Source: Rhizobiales bacterium 2SD (GTDB lineage Bacteria > Pseudomonadota > Alphaproteobacteria > Rhizobiales > Beijerinckiaceae). Taken from it: a stretch of DNA of 64,000 nucleotides. The notes under the pieces are model-generated. The model had not been told where the DNA came from. It did not search any database and saw only the letters and a program-made list of their open reading frames with translations. Location: NCBI GenBank assembly GCA_005502805.1, contig SCMY01000002.1:186001-250000 (forward strand), read 5' to 3'. This document shows, piece by piece, positions 54,691 through 63,974 of this stretch; position 1 is the first letter of the stretch, and each line of letters opens with the position of its first letter. A program made the translations under genes and the position numbers.

Positions 54691-54717
54691 CGCCCCCCGC
54701 CTTGCGGCGGAGGGCGT
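54691..54717 (-). terminator. hairpin downstream of the 800-residue MCP gene
   Basis: CGCCCCCCGCC-TTGC-GGCGGAGGGCG, a GC-rich stem with one mismatch, lies about 36 bp past the MCP stop on the minus strand. A weak GTTGCGTTT follows, so it may act only partly. Confidence 0.5.
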
Positions 54718-54752
54718 CGGAATATCCAGTGATGATGCTGCGTGTCAGACCT

Positions 54753-57155
54753 TCAGGCGGCCTGAGCCTGCTCGTGGCCGTGCTCCGCCGCCCCGCCCTC
54801 GCGGAAGCTGAAGCGGGCGATGTGCTCCTTCAGCGAGCGGGTCTGCTCGTCGGTCAGCGCCAGCGCCGCATTGGTCTCCTCGACTAGCGCGGCGTTCTGA
54901 TGCGCCATGGTGCCGATCCCGTCGATCTCCTTGTTGATCGTCGAGACGTCGCTCGCCTGGCCGCGCGCGGTCTGCGAGATGCCGTTCATCAGCGCCGAGA
55001 GGTCGTTGACCGAGGTCAGGATCGAGCCGAACACGGCCGAGCTCTGCTCGACCAGGCCGACGCCGACCTTGACGTCGCCATGGGCGGCCTCGACCAGCTT
55101 CTTGACGTCGTTCGAGGCGTCGGCCGAGCGCTTGGCCAGGCTGCGCACCTCGCTGGCGACGACCGCAAAGCCCTTGCCGGCATCGCCGGCGCGGGCCGCT
55201 TCCACTGCCGCGTTCAGCGCCAAAAGGTTGGTCTGGAAGGCGATCTCGTCGATCATCGAGATCACCTCCGAGATCTTGCTGGAGGAGGTACGGATGCGCT
55301 GCATCGCCTCCAGCGCCGAAGCGACGACCTGCTCGCCCTGCTGGGCGCGCTCCTCGGCGCTCTGGGCCATGCCGACGGCGTCGGCCGCGTCCTTGGCGGT
55401 CTTCTGGACATTGGTCGCGAAGGCACCGAGCTGGTTGGTCGCCACCGAGACCGCGTTGCTCTCCTCGGAGGTGCGCTCGGCGAGGTCGGTGACGCCGTCG
55501 AGGATCTCGCTGGTGGCGCTGCGCACGGCCGAGACGGTTTCCGACAGACGCGCCAGCGTGCTCTCGAACTCGCCGGCGAGGCTGTTGGTGCCATTCTTCA
55601 GTTCGGCGAAGGCGCCCTGATAGCGGCCCTCGACACGGGCGACCAGGCGCCCGTCCGAGAGCTGGCCGAGGACCTCACAGGTCTCGGACAGGCCGGTCTG
55701 CACCGTCTCCAGCAGCTCGTTGACGGAGCCGGCCAGCGCATTGAGCTCGGCATCGGCGAAATTGGCGTCGACCCGGCGGCTGAAATCGCCCTGCGCCGCC
55801 GCGGCCACGACCTCGCCGAAGGCCTGGCCGAGCTCGGCCATCATCTGGCGGCGCTGCTCCTGAGCACGCTCCTCGTCCTCGATCTTGGCGAGCTCGGCGG
55901 CGCGCAGCGCCACCGCATTGTCGCGGAAGAGCAGCACGCTCTTCGAGATGTCGGCGATCTCGTCATTGCCCCTGGTCTCGACATGGGTCTCGAGCTGCCC
56001 GTCGGCGATCGCCTTGGTCGCGGCCCACAGGCGGTTGAGGCGGCCGACGATCTGGCGCCGGACATAGAACAGCGACAGCGCCAGCGCGACGAGGAGCGAG
56101 CCGAGGCCGATCATGCCGAGCCAGAGCTTGCTGGTCTCGATCAGCTGCTGCGTCGAGCCGACGGCGGCCTGCGCCTCGCCGCGTGCGCCCTGCACCAGCG
56201 CATCGACCTCGCGGCGCAGCTGGGCAGCCGCCTGATCGACCTCCTTCAGACCCCGGGCGATCCCCTCGCGGGTCGTGATGTCGCGGCCGCGGATATCGAC
56301 CAGCCCCTCGCTTCCCTCGCCGACCTCGATCAGGCGCTGCACTGCATCCGAGCGCACCTTGTTCGGAGCGACCTTCTCGGCCTCCTCGAGTGTGGTGCGG
56401 AGCCGGAACGCCAGGACCTTGAAGCGCAGTCCAGCCGTATCGAGCCGGTCCTTGTCGGTGATCTGCGCGACTTCGCGCAGCAGGCCGACCATCTCATTGA
56501 CGTCGGTCTGCAGCGTCTTCGCCAGGTCGAAGATGGCGAAGTCGCGGTCCATCAGCGTGTTGACCGCGCTGGACAGCGCGTCGCCGGACATCGCGACGAG
56601 ATCCTTGAACCCGAAGGTGACCGCGAACTTGGCCTGCTCGGCCTCGCCGCTGGCGGCCTTGGCGAAGTTGTCATAGGCCTTGCCGAGCTTGTCGAGCGCC
56701 GCGGCCGCCTCGGCTGCGACGCGCAGGCGCTCGCCGGTCAGGTCGTTGATGTCGTTGATCTGGCGCGACAGGCCGTCGAGCGCCGCCTGCGCCTTCTTGT
56801 TGTCGACATTGCCCTGCTCGCCGATCTTGCGGACGAGGTCGAACTGCCGGGCCTCGACCTTGTCGAACTCGCCGGTCAGCGCGGCGCGCTCGCGGACGGT
56901 CTGCACTTCCATGAAGCGCGGCGCCAGCGCAGTGGAGGCCGTGGCCGCCTGCGACAATTCGAGCGCCAGCTCGACCACCGGCATCTTGCGCTCGACCATG
57001 TCGGCAACCGTGCTGCCGACGCGACCATAGGAGAACCAGGCGACCAGCGAAGCCGCGATCGTCAGCACCGTCAGGACGCCGAGCGCGGCATAGATGCGCG
57101 CTGCGATCCCGATACGCGAGCCCTTCTGGCGCGCTGGCTTTTCAGTCTTCGACAT
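54753..57155 (-). CDS. large transmembrane methyl-accepting chemotaxis protein
   Basis: 800-residue receptor. TM1 is at about residues 20-42. A long all-helical periplasmic domain (about 45-340) of the four-helix-bundle/HBM type with many Ala and Lys follows. TM2 is near 345-365, then HAMP (about 365-420), a second HAMP-like pair (about 455-550) and the signalling domain with [26 protein letters not shown]. It ends without an NWETF pentapeptide, so CheR probably does not dock at its tail. Ligand unknown. It is separate from the che operon. Confidence 0.93.
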   Translation of the reverse strand: MSKTEKPARQKGSRIGIAARIYAALGVLTVLTIAASLVAWFSYGRVGSTVADMVERKMPVVELALELSQAATASTALAPRFMEVQTVRERAALTGEFDKVEARQFDLVRKIGEQGNVDNKKAQAALDGLSRQINDINDLTGERLRVAAEAAAALDKLGKAYDNFAKAASGEAEQAKFAVTFGFKDLVAMSGDALSSAVNTLMDRDFAIFDLAKTLQTDVNEMVGLLREVAQITDKDRLDTAGLRFKVLAFRLRTTLEEAEKVAPNKVRSDAVQRLIEVGEGSEGLVDIRGRDITTREGIARGLKEVDQAAAQLRREVDALVQGARGEAQAAVGSTQQLIETSKLWLGMIGLGSLLVALALSLFYVRRQIVGRLNRLWAATKAIADGQLETHVETRGNDEIADISKSVLLFRDNAVALRAAELAKIEDEERAQEQRRQMMAELGQAFGEVVAAAAQGDFSRRVDANFADAELNALAGSVNELLETVQTGLSETCEVLGQLSDGRLVARVEGRYQGAFAELKNGTNSLAGEFESTLARLSETVSAVRSATSEILDGVTDLAERTSEESNAVSVATNQLGAFATNVQKTAKDAADAVGMAQSAEERAQQGEQVVASALEAMQRIRTSSSKISEVISMIDEIAFQTNLLALNAAVEAARAGDAGKGFAVVASEVRSLAKRSADASNDVKKLVEAAHGDVKVGVGLVEQSSAVFGSILTSVNDLSALMNGISQTARGQASDVSTINKEIDGIGTMAHQNAALVEETNAALALTDEQTRSLKEHIARFSFREGGAAEHGHEQAQAA

Positions 57156-57563
57156 CGACGCGGTACTCCTGAAGGCGGCCCGGCAGCGCGGCGCTGGCCG
57201 GAAACGGACACGGACAACGGGGCGGAGGCTGACGAGGGTCAGCCGCGGAACGGATGTGAATGCGATGCTGAGCCACAGCGGCTCGTCGGCGCGGCGCCAT
57301 GAGCAGGCGGCGGCGCGAGCCGGGTTTCATGCGCCGGCGGATGACGGCGGCCGATCATGCAGGACCTCCCAGCCCCTGACAGACCGGCCCCGATGGACCG
57401 ATCGACGGCAGAATTGCGGCGATCCGCTTAAAGAACGTTTAAGTTGCCGGATTCTTCTGAATCACTCGACCTGCGGCCTGATTCACGGCCGCTTAACCTA
57501 TTGAAGCCGGGCGCGGGGCGCGGTGGTAGCGCGAAGATGCACAGAACCGTGGCATGGCCAGGA
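57156..57563. other. 408-bp intergenic region upstream of the MCP gene
   Basis: No gene recognised. It contains the MCP promoter region, and the inverted repeat CTTAAA-GAACG-TTTAAG at 57427-57443. Confidence 0.5.
57427..57443. promoter_or_regulatory. palindrome CTTAAA-N5-TTTAAG
   Basis: A perfect 6-5-6 inverted repeat in an AT-rich island about 270 bp upstream of the MCP start and about 120 bp beyond the HExxH gene's stop. Role unknown. Confidence 0.3.
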
Positions 57564-58157
57564 TCACTTCTTCTTGATGCCGTTGTTGCCGACGCGGTCT
57601 TGCTTGTAGTTTGGGTCAGCCGCCATGTACTTGTCGTAGCAACGCTTGAAGCATTTCTCGAAATTCGGATCCCCCCGCAACTCGACGCGCGGCTTTCCCT
57701 TGTAGAGACTGACGAGCAGTGTACGCATCGGGTGATCGGCAGCGTACATGCTGCTCTTATAGTGGTAGAGCTCGTAGAGAGCCGAGCTCAGATAGCCGCA
57801 GGTCTCTTCCTCGAATGTCGTGATGCCCTGGAGCTTGTAGGCGTCGCAGACGGCATGAAAACACTCATGGATGATCTGTAGCCGGTTGAGGCGTTCGACG
57901 CTCGCTGCCGTGGCCACCCTCGAATGCAGTGTCATCTCGTCATGGAGTTTGTGGTAGCTCGCATTCACGGTCGGGCCCTCCTGCGCGAGCCTGGCGCTGT
58001 CGGCCACCAGGGTTATCTCACCCTTCTTGATATGGTTCCGGACCGTGATGAAATGCTGCGGCGTGATCAGGTTGCCGGCAATCTTGAAGCTGAGTGCATT
58101 GATCGCCGAACTGTTCAGCACGTTGACGACATTGCTCTTCAACCTTGTGGCAGACAT
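57564..58157 (-). CDS. hypothetical protein with HExxH zinc-metalloprotease-like motif
   Basis: 197-residue protein with no signal peptide or membrane segment. IIHECFHAVCDAY gives HExxH at residues 97-101, and EEETCGYL 15 residues later offers a third ligand (Glu116-118), the gluzincin-type spacing. A Lys-rich tail contains KCFKRCYDKY. It does not match any family I recognise. It lies alone between a chemoreceptor and a thioesterase gene and is more AT-rich than its neighbours. It may be a peptidase or a zincin-fold effector. Confidence 0.65.
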   Translation of the reverse strand: MSATRLKSNVVNVLNSSAINALSFKIAGNLITPQHFITVRNHIKKGEITLVADSARLAQEGPTVNASYHKLHDEMTLHSRVATAASVERLNRLQIIHECFHAVCDAYKLQGITTFEEETCGYLSSALYELYHYKSSMYAADHPMRTLLVSLYKGKPRVELRGDPNFEKCFKRCYDKYMAADPNYKQDRVGNNGIKKK

Positions 58158-58270
58158 GGCCGGTCCTTCCCTCGGGTAGCCCTTTCAGCATCACAGACGG
58201 AATCCGTGCCCGAAACCGGACATCGAGGCTGAAGGCGATCGGCGACGGGCGACAGGGGCCGGCCGGCCCC

Positions 58271-58678
58271 TCAGCTGCCGAGCGTCGGTACCGGCCGCGG
58301 CCTGCCCTCGTCATCGATCGCGACGAAGGTGAAGGTCGCGTCGGTGACCTTCTCGTGCAGCGTCGTGCGGAAGCGCTTGGCCCAGGCCTCGATCTGGATC
58401 TTCATCGAGGTCCGTCCGACCGACTTGATCGAGGTGTAGACGCTGAGCACGTCGCCGACCTTGACCGGGCGGATGAAGGTCATCGCCTCGACCGCGACCG
58501 TGACCACGCGCCCCTGTGCCCGGTCGACCCCGGCGATGCCGCCGGCCTGGTCCATGCGCGACATCACCCAGCCGCCGAAGATGTCGCCATTGGCGTTGGT
58601 GTCGGCCGGCATGGCGATGGTGCGCACGGTCAGCGTGCCGCAGGGTTCTTCGGCAGGATTGACGCCGGGCTCAGTCAT
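58271..58678 (-). CDS. acyl-CoA thioesterase (YciA type)
   Basis: 135-residue hot-dog-fold thioesterase. It has ADTNANGDIFGGWVMSRMDQAGG with catalytic Asp/Asn/Gly pattern, and VKVGDVLSVYTSI. It hydrolyses medium to long acyl-CoA. Start MTEPGVNPAE at 58678 overlaps the upstream two-TM gene by 8 bp, so the two are probably co-translated. Confidence 0.92.
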   Translation of the reverse strand: MTEPGVNPAEEPCGTLTVRTIAMPADTNANGDIFGGWVMSRMDQAGGIAGVDRAQGRVVTVAVEAMTFIRPVKVGDVLSVYTSIKSVGRTSMKIQIEAWAKRFRTTLHEKVTDATFTFVAIDDEGRPRPVPTLGS

Positions 58679-59033
58679 CGTCGGACTTCCCCTCTTCGAT
58701 ATGGAAGGAGTGGAGCACACGATGCAGGATCGGCGCCAGCACGAAGCCGGTGGCGATCACCACAAACAGCCCCGAGAAGATCGCATAGACCCCGGCGAAC
58801 AGCTTGCCGCCGGCGGTCTTGAGCTCTGTGACCGGCCCCATGCCGGAGAGGATCATCGCCGCGTTGACGAAGGCGTCGACCGCGTTCATGCCCTCGCTGA
58901 CAGCGTAGCCGATCATGCCGATGGCGAGCCCGACGACGGTGAGCCCCAGCCAGAGCAGCATCGCCCGCCCCATGCGCAGGGCGAAGCGCCGGATCGGGAT
59001 CAATCGCTCGTGGCGGTGTTCGAAATGCAGCAC
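58671..59033 (-). CDS. small membrane protein, two-TM ion-channel-like
   Basis: 120-residue protein starting at GTG. Two to three hydrophobic helices (about 25-48, 60-75 and 85-105). The pattern AMILSGMGPVTELKTAGGKLFAGVYAIFSGLFVV resembles the pore helix and selectivity-filter region of 2TM channels, but with GMG in place of TVGYG. It is coupled to the thioesterase gene by an 8-bp overlap. Function unproved. Confidence 0.6.
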   Translation of the reverse strand: MLHFEHRHERLIPIRRFALRMGRAMLLWLGLTVVGLAIGMIGYAVSEGMNAVDAFVNAAMILSGMGPVTELKTAGGKLFAGVYAIFSGLFVVIATGFVLAPILHRVLHSFHIEEGKSDDD

Positions 59034-59113
59034 GGTTTCATTCCGGGAGGTTGAGTGCAGCTTGGCGAGCCCGCATGCTGCGTCAAGCCGCGACGACTGA
59101 CAGGAGATGCGCG

Positions 59114-59536
59114 ATGGCTGTCCAGTCCCCGATGATCTGCATCTCGCTGCGCTATGCCGATGCGCCGCGGATCTATGACTGGCTGATCGAGGCCTTCGGC
59201 TTCGAGAAGCACGCCGCCTATTACTCGGAGGACGGCAAGACGCTGCTCCATGGCGAGCTGCGCATGGGCGACAGCTTCGTCATGCTCGGCTCGTCCGAGA
59301 ACAACGAATTCGGCAAGCTGGTTTCCCGTCCGGCTGAGCTCGGCGGCACCACCGCCTCGCCCTACATCGCGACGACCGGGATCGACGCGCTCTGCGAGCG
59401 CGCCCGGAAGGCCGGCGCCGAGATCTGCATGGAGCCGACCGACCAGCCCTATGGCAGTCGCGACTTCATCTGCAGGGACCCGGAGGGGCATGTCTGGTGC
59501 TTCGGCACCTATCGGCCCGGCGCAGCGTCGGCCTGA
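59114..59536 (+). CDS. VOC-superfamily (glyoxalase/bleomycin-resistance fold) protein
   Basis: 140-residue VOC protein with the paired beta-alpha-beta-beta-beta units: ICISLRYADAPRIYDWLIEAF and later PYGSRDFICRDPEGHVWCFG. The family's RDPEGHxW metal-side motif is present. Start ATG 59114 follows AGGAGA. Its TGA abuts the TGA of the convergent MFS gene with no gap. Substrate unknown. Confidence 0.88.
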   Translation: MAVQSPMICISLRYADAPRIYDWLIEAFGFEKHAAYYSEDGKTLLHGELRMGDSFVMLGSSENNEFGKLVSRPAELGGTTASPYIATTGIDALCERARKAGAEICMEPTDQPYGSRDFICRDPEGHVWCFGTYRPGAASA

Positions 59537-60760
59537 TCACGCCACCGCCAGCTTCGGCCGCGCCTTCAGCATCAGCCAGCAGACGATCGAGAGATTGATC
59601 AGGTTCCAGGCGAGGCCGTTGAGGAAGGCGAGCCGGTACGAGGCGGTCGCGTCGAAGATCAGCCCGGAGACCCAGCCGCCGAAGGCCATGCCGAACACCG
59701 TCGCCGACATGACGACGCCGATGCGCACGCCCGCCTCGCGCGGCGGCATGTAGTCGCGGATCACCACCGCATACATCGGCACGATCCCGCCCTGGAACAG
59801 GCCGAAGATGCCGGTGACGATGAACAGCGAGCTCAGGCCGTCGAACCAGAGGTAAAGGAAGAGCGCCATGCCCTGCATCAGCGAGGACAGGGCCAGCGTC
59901 GCCGTGCCGCCGATCCTGTCGGCGACGAAGCCGGACGAAATCCGGCTGACGATGCCGAGCGCCATCATCACGGTCAGCATCTCGGCGCCGCGGGCGACGC
60001 CATAGCCGAGATCGCTGCAATAGGCGACGATATGGACCTGCGGCATCGACATCGCGACGCAGCAGCAGAAGCCGGCCACGACCAACAGCAGCTGCAGCTG
60101 GTTCGGCGAGAGCCCGAGGCTGCCGCGGGCGCCTGCGCTCACGGCTTCTGCCGCGGCGATACTCGCAGCGTTCGGCCGGCGCCGGAACAAGGGCGCCAGC
60201 GGCAGCATCACCACGAGACAGGCGATGCCGAGCCACAGATGCGTCGTGCGCAGGCCATGCGTCTCGACGCCCCAGTTGATCAATTGCGGCCAGAACATGC
60301 CGGCGAGATAGCTGCCCGACGCCCCGAACACGACGGCAAGGCCGCGATAGCGCCGGAACCAGTGCGAGAGATCGGCGATCAGCGGCGAGAAGCCGGTCGC
60401 GGCGCCGAGACCGATCAGAAAGCCGTGCGCCAGCGCGAACTGCCAGAGCGAGCCGGCAACCGAGGCGAGCGCATAGCCGCCGCCGAGCAGAAAGGCCCCC
60501 AGGACGATCGGCCAGACGATGCCGACACGGTCGGCCAACCGGCCCATGGCGATATTGCCGACGCCGAAGCCGATCATCGCGAAGGTGTAGGGCAGCGAGG
60601 CGTCGGCGCGCATCACGCCGAACTCCTGCTGGACCGCCGTCACCACCACGACCGCCGACCAGGAGCCGACGCAGGCGATCGTCCCGACCAGCAAGGCGAG
60701 CGCCAGCCTCATCCAGGCATAAGGCGAATCCGGCGCGTAGCGCGCATCCTGGGCGTTCAT
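59537..60760 (-). CDS. MFS transporter
   Basis: 407-residue major facilitator with 12 predicted helices. The MFS motif A analogue is GRLADRVG in the loop between helices 2 and 3, and a second copy, GFVADRIGG, follows in the C-terminal half. It resembles the OFA/monocarboxylate exchanger group. Divergent from panE. Substrate unknown. Confidence 0.92.
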   Translation of the reverse strand: MNAQDARYAPDSPYAWMRLALALLVGTIACVGSWSAVVVVTAVQQEFGVMRADASLPYTFAMIGFGVGNIAMGRLADRVGIVWPIVLGAFLLGGGYALASVAGSLWQFALAHGFLIGLGAATGFSPLIADLSHWFRRYRGLAVVFGASGSYLAGMFWPQLINWGVETHGLRTTHLWLGIACLVVMLPLAPLFRRRPNAASIAAAEAVSAGARGSLGLSPNQLQLLLVVAGFCCCVAMSMPQVHIVAYCSDLGYGVARGAEMLTVMMALGIVSRISSGFVADRIGGTATLALSSLMQGMALFLYLWFDGLSSLFIVTGIFGLFQGGIVPMYAVVIRDYMPPREAGVRIGVVMSATVFGMAFGGWVSGLIFDATASYRLAFLNGLAWNLINLSIVCWLMLKARPKLAVA

Positions 60761-61007
60761 GTTTCCTCGCCGCGCTGGAGCCGGATGGGATCGGGTTGAA
60801 CCAACCCGGTCTGTGAATCCGTCTCCCGTGTTAAGATTAGCGGAGAACGATCTTCTCTCTGCCTGAGCATTAGGCAGCGCGTCCGTTCGCTACAAGCGCA
60901 TGGACGGCAGACCGATGCGGCGCGGATGTAGGATCGGCCGTCGTCTTCTCCGATCGGCTTGCATCCGTCGGCGACGACGGCATGCTCGTCACCCGACTGG
61001 AGACGCG

Positions 61008-62024
61008 ATGGCGAGGATCTGCATCTATGGCGCCGGAGCGATTGGCTGCTATCTCGGCGGCCGGCTCGCCGCCGGCGGCGCCGCCGCCGGTTTCGTCGGC
61101 CGGCCCGGCATCGGCGCGGAGCTCCGACAGCACGGCCTGACGCTGACGCAGTATGACGGCCGCGACTGGCGCGTCGCACCGGAAGGCATCACCTTCTCGA
61201 TCGAGCCGGACGCAGTCGCGGCAGCCGAGCTGATCCTGGTCACCGTGAAGTCAGGCGGCACCGAGCAGGCTGCGGCCGAGCTCGCCGGCGTGATCCGGCC
61301 GGGCGCCGTGGTGGTCAGCTTCCAGAATGGCATCGGCAATGCCGACACGCTGCGCGCCGCTCTGCCCGGCTGCACCGTGCTTGCAGGCATGGTTCCGTTC
61401 AATGTCGTGAAGCGCGGCCCCGGTGCCTTCCATCAGGCATCGGAAGGCGAACCCGAGGTCGAGGACGCGGCCATTCTCGCGCCTTTCCTCGCCGACTTCG
61501 CTCGCGCCGGCTTCGCTCTGCGCCGGCACAGCGACATGCTGCCGGTGCAATGGGCCAAGCTGCTCCTCAACCTCAACAATGCCGTCAACGCCCTTTCCGG
61601 CCTGCCGTTGCAGCAGGAGCTGGCGCAGCGCGACTACCGTCGCTGCCTCGCTCTCGCCCAGGTCGAGGCGCTCGCTCTGCTGAAGCAGGCCGGCATCCGG
61701 CCCACCCGGCTCACGCCGCTGCCGGCGAGCTGGATGCCGGCCTTGCTGCGCCTGCCCGACAGGCTCTTCGCGCGGCTCGCCCGCAAGATGCTGGCGATCG
61801 ATCCGCTGGCGCGCTCGTCGATGGCGGACGATCTCGCAGCCGGGCGGAAGACCGAGATCGACTGGATCAATGGCGAGGTGAGCGGGCTCGCGCAGCGGCT
61901 CGGACGGGAGGCGCCGGTCAATAGGCGCCTGATCTCGCTGATCAAGGCGGCGGAAACAGGCAAGACGAGCTGGAGCGGCGAAGCCCTGCTCGCCGAGCTG
62001 CGGGCAAGCGCCAGGCGGGACTAG
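61008..62024 (+). CDS. panE: 2-dehydropantoate 2-reductase family protein
   Basis: 338-residue ketopantoate reductase family protein (pantothenate pathway: NADPH-dependent reduction to pantoate). It has the Rossmann loop GAGAIGCYLGG, FQNGIGN, and the catalytic Lys in PVQWAKLLLNLNNAVNAL. GRKTEIDWINGEV is the C-terminal signature. Because several paralogues exist in such genomes and no panB/C is nearby, the exact substrate may differ. ATG 61008 was chosen as the start of the Rossmann strand. Confidence 0.88.
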   Translation: MARICIYGAGAIGCYLGGRLAAGGAAAGFVGRPGIGAELRQHGLTLTQYDGRDWRVAPEGITFSIEPDAVAAAELILVTVKSGGTEQAAAELAGVIRPGAVVVSFQNGIGNADTLRAALPGCTVLAGMVPFNVVKRGPGAFHQASEGEPEVEDAAILAPFLADFARAGFALRRHSDMLPVQWAKLLLNLNNAVNALSGLPLQQELAQRDYRRCLALAQVEALALLKQAGIRPTRLTPLPASWMPALLRLPDRLFARLARKMLAIDPLARSSMADDLAAGRKTEIDWINGEVSGLAQRLGREAPVNRRLISLIKAAETGKTSWSGEALLAELRASARRD

Positions 62025-62025
62025 C

Positions 62026-63240
62026 TCAGCCCCTGCGCCCGGTCAGGTCGGCATATTGCTCGGCCGGCAACGGGCGCCCGAGCATATAGCCCTGCATGTA
62101 GTTGCAGCCTTCGTCGATGAGGAAGTCGAGCTGCTCGCGTGTCTCGACGCCCTCGGCCACCACCTCGATGTCGAGCGCATGGCCGAGCGCGATCACAGCG
62201 CGGGTGATCGCCGCCGCCTCCGAGGCGACCCCGAGATTGGCGACGAAGCTGCGGTCGATCTTCAGCGTCGAGAGCGGAAACATGTGCAGATAGGACAGCG
62301 AGGAATAGCCCGTGCCGAAATCGTCGAGCGCGATGCGCACGCCGAGCGCCTTGATCCGGTGCAGCACCAGCATGGTCCGGTCGAAATCGGTGATCATCAC
62401 CCCTTCGGTGATCTCGAGCTCGAGCCGTTCCGGTTCAAGGCCGGTCTCGAGCAGCACCTCGTCGATCAGGCCCGGCAGGTCACCATGGCGGAACTGCAGC
62501 GGCGAGACGTTGACGGCGATGCGCAGCGGGTTTGCCCAGCTCGCCGCCTCGGTGCAGGCCTGGAGCAGCAGTTCCCGCGCCAGGGGCAGGATCAGCCCGC
62601 TCTCCTCCGCCGCCGGAATAAACTCGGACGGAGGAACCACGCCGCGTTCAGGATGGATCCAGCGCGCCAGCGCCTCGAAGCCGGTCAGGGCACCGGCCGC
62701 CGAGAACACCGGCTGATAGTGCAGGTGCAGTTGCTTGCGCGCGATCGCAGCCTCGAGGTCCTCGGCTAGGTGGTGCAGCCCGCTGCCGACACCCGGCCCG
62801 GCCGGCGCACCCAGGCTGACATCGACCATCAGATTGACCGCGCCGGTGAGCCTGCCTTGCGCATCATAGAGCGGCGTCGGCAGCGGCACGAAGCGCACAC
62901 GGGTCCCGTCGGGCCGTTCGGCAAGCGCCTCGACGCCGCGAACCTCGCGCTCCTCGCGCAGCGCGACGGCCATGGCGCAGTCCTCGAGCGGCAATGGCGA
63001 GCCGTCGGTCCGGAACAGCTTGTGGCCGATGCACCAGCGGTCGCTGCCGAGCTGCGGCTCACGCCCGACGAGCTGGACGGCGGCTTGATTGAAATAGGTT
63101 ACGCGCCCCTCGGCATCGGTCGCGTAAAGCGCGACCGGCAACTTTGCGACAACCTCGTGGAACCAGTGGTCGCTGGGGCCGGCAGCCTCCGCACCCGGGG
63201 GATCTTCCGGCTTCGGGCCGCCGGGGGGATTGGGAGGCAT
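62026..63240 (-). CDS. PAS-EAL cyclic-di-GMP phosphodiesterase
   Basis: 404-residue protein: a Pro/Gly-rich N-terminus, a PAS domain (about residues 25-145, LPVALYATDAEGRVTYFNQAAVQLVG) and an EAL domain (about 160-400). EAL is intact: TGFEALARWIHPERG, NVSPLQF, EITEG, DDFGTGYSSLSYL, IDRSFV and EGVET. So it should hydrolyse c-di-GMP and favour motility, fitting the chemotaxis genes in the window. No transmembrane segment, no GGDEF domain. Confidence 0.94.
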   Translation of the reverse strand: MPPNPPGGPKPEDPPGAEAAGPSDHWFHEVVAKLPVALYATDAEGRVTYFNQAAVQLVGREPQLGSDRWCIGHKLFRTDGSPLPLEDCAMAVALREEREVRGVEALAERPDGTRVRFVPLPTPLYDAQGRLTGAVNLMVDVSLGAPAGPGVGSGLHHLAEDLEAAIARKQLHLHYQPVFSAAGALTGFEALARWIHPERGVVPPSEFIPAAEESGLILPLARELLLQACTEAASWANPLRIAVNVSPLQFRHGDLPGLIDEVLLETGLEPERLELEITEGVMITDFDRTMLVLHRIKALGVRIALDDFGTGYSSLSYLHMFPLSTLKIDRSFVANLGVASEAAAITRAVIALGHALDIEVVAEGVETREQLDFLIDEGCNYMQGYMLGRPLPAEQYADLTGRRG

Positions 63241-63510
63241 ACGGACGATCTCGATATCGCGAACAACGTGACGACATCAAAGCCGGAAAAACCGAATAAA
63301 GTTTTAAATGGCAGGAACGAATCCAAATACGCAACAAAATGACCGCCCGACCTTAAGGGAAAACGGTGAATTTTGTTGTATTAATTGACTAAAATTTGCA
63401 CAAATTCCTCAAGATACCGAACTCCGGCTGCACATTTAAAATCTTGAACCAACATTTATCAAATAATACCCAAAACCGTTCGCAAACGAGAGAGCAATTT
63501 GGGAGAAGAA
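63241..63510. other. AT-rich spacer between EAL and HlyU-family genes
   Basis: 270 bp that are strikingly AT-rich for this genome, with several TTAA/AAATTT runs (63360-63490). It holds the promoter of the EAL gene. No ORF with coding features. Confidence 0.6.
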
Positions 63511-63798
63511 CTATTTTAACAAGCGTTCGCCTTGCTCGTCGATCAGCTGTCTCGCTTTGACGATGGCGAAGTCAGCCGCCTCCTCGGCTCCGGGGAAGCG
63601 GTCGGCCCGGATGAAGCGATGGCTCTTCATCTCCCCGTCGATCTCCTTCTCGATCACACCGCAGAGCTGCTGCTGCCCTCCCTCGGGAAACGGCGTCGCA
63701 TGAATGGTGAAGCCCTTGTATTCGATGCTCTTCAGCGGCCCGGCCAGGGGAGCGGGCTTAGCGTCCTTGCGGCCGAACAGGGATTTGAGAAAGGACAT
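63511..63798 (-). CDS. HlyU-family protein
   Basis: 95-residue HlyU-type protein: MSFLKSLFGRKDAKP, then YKGFTIHATPFPEGGQQQLCGVIEKE and SHRFIRADRF. The family includes the Vibrio hemolysin activator, but most alphaproteobacterial members are of undefined function. Start MSFLKSLFG at 63798 matches the family; an in-frame codon at 63864 adds atypical sequence. Confidence 0.88.
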   Translation of the reverse strand: MSFLKSLFGRKDAKPAPLAGPLKSIEYKGFTIHATPFPEGGQQQLCGVIEKEIDGEMKSHRFIRADRFPGAEEAADFAIVKARQLIDEQGERLLK

Positions 63799-63974
63799 GG
63801 CGGGCTCCGTGTGACGTGCGCTGTATAGTGCAGATGCGGGCCGCCTGGCCAAGGCCCTGTCCACCCCTCTGGCGCATCGCCGCCTGCGTCACCATGTCAT
63901 CCTGAGACAGGGCGGAAAAGTCGAGCCCGTCCATCCCGACGCTCCTCCTGGCCCGCACTGTCGCAGGAGCAGCC

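Noticed and set aside
54900..57302. 800-codon plus-strand frame opposite the large MCP gene
   Set aside because: The minus strand encodes a full MCP with TM, HAMP and signalling domains; the antisense frame lacks any motif.
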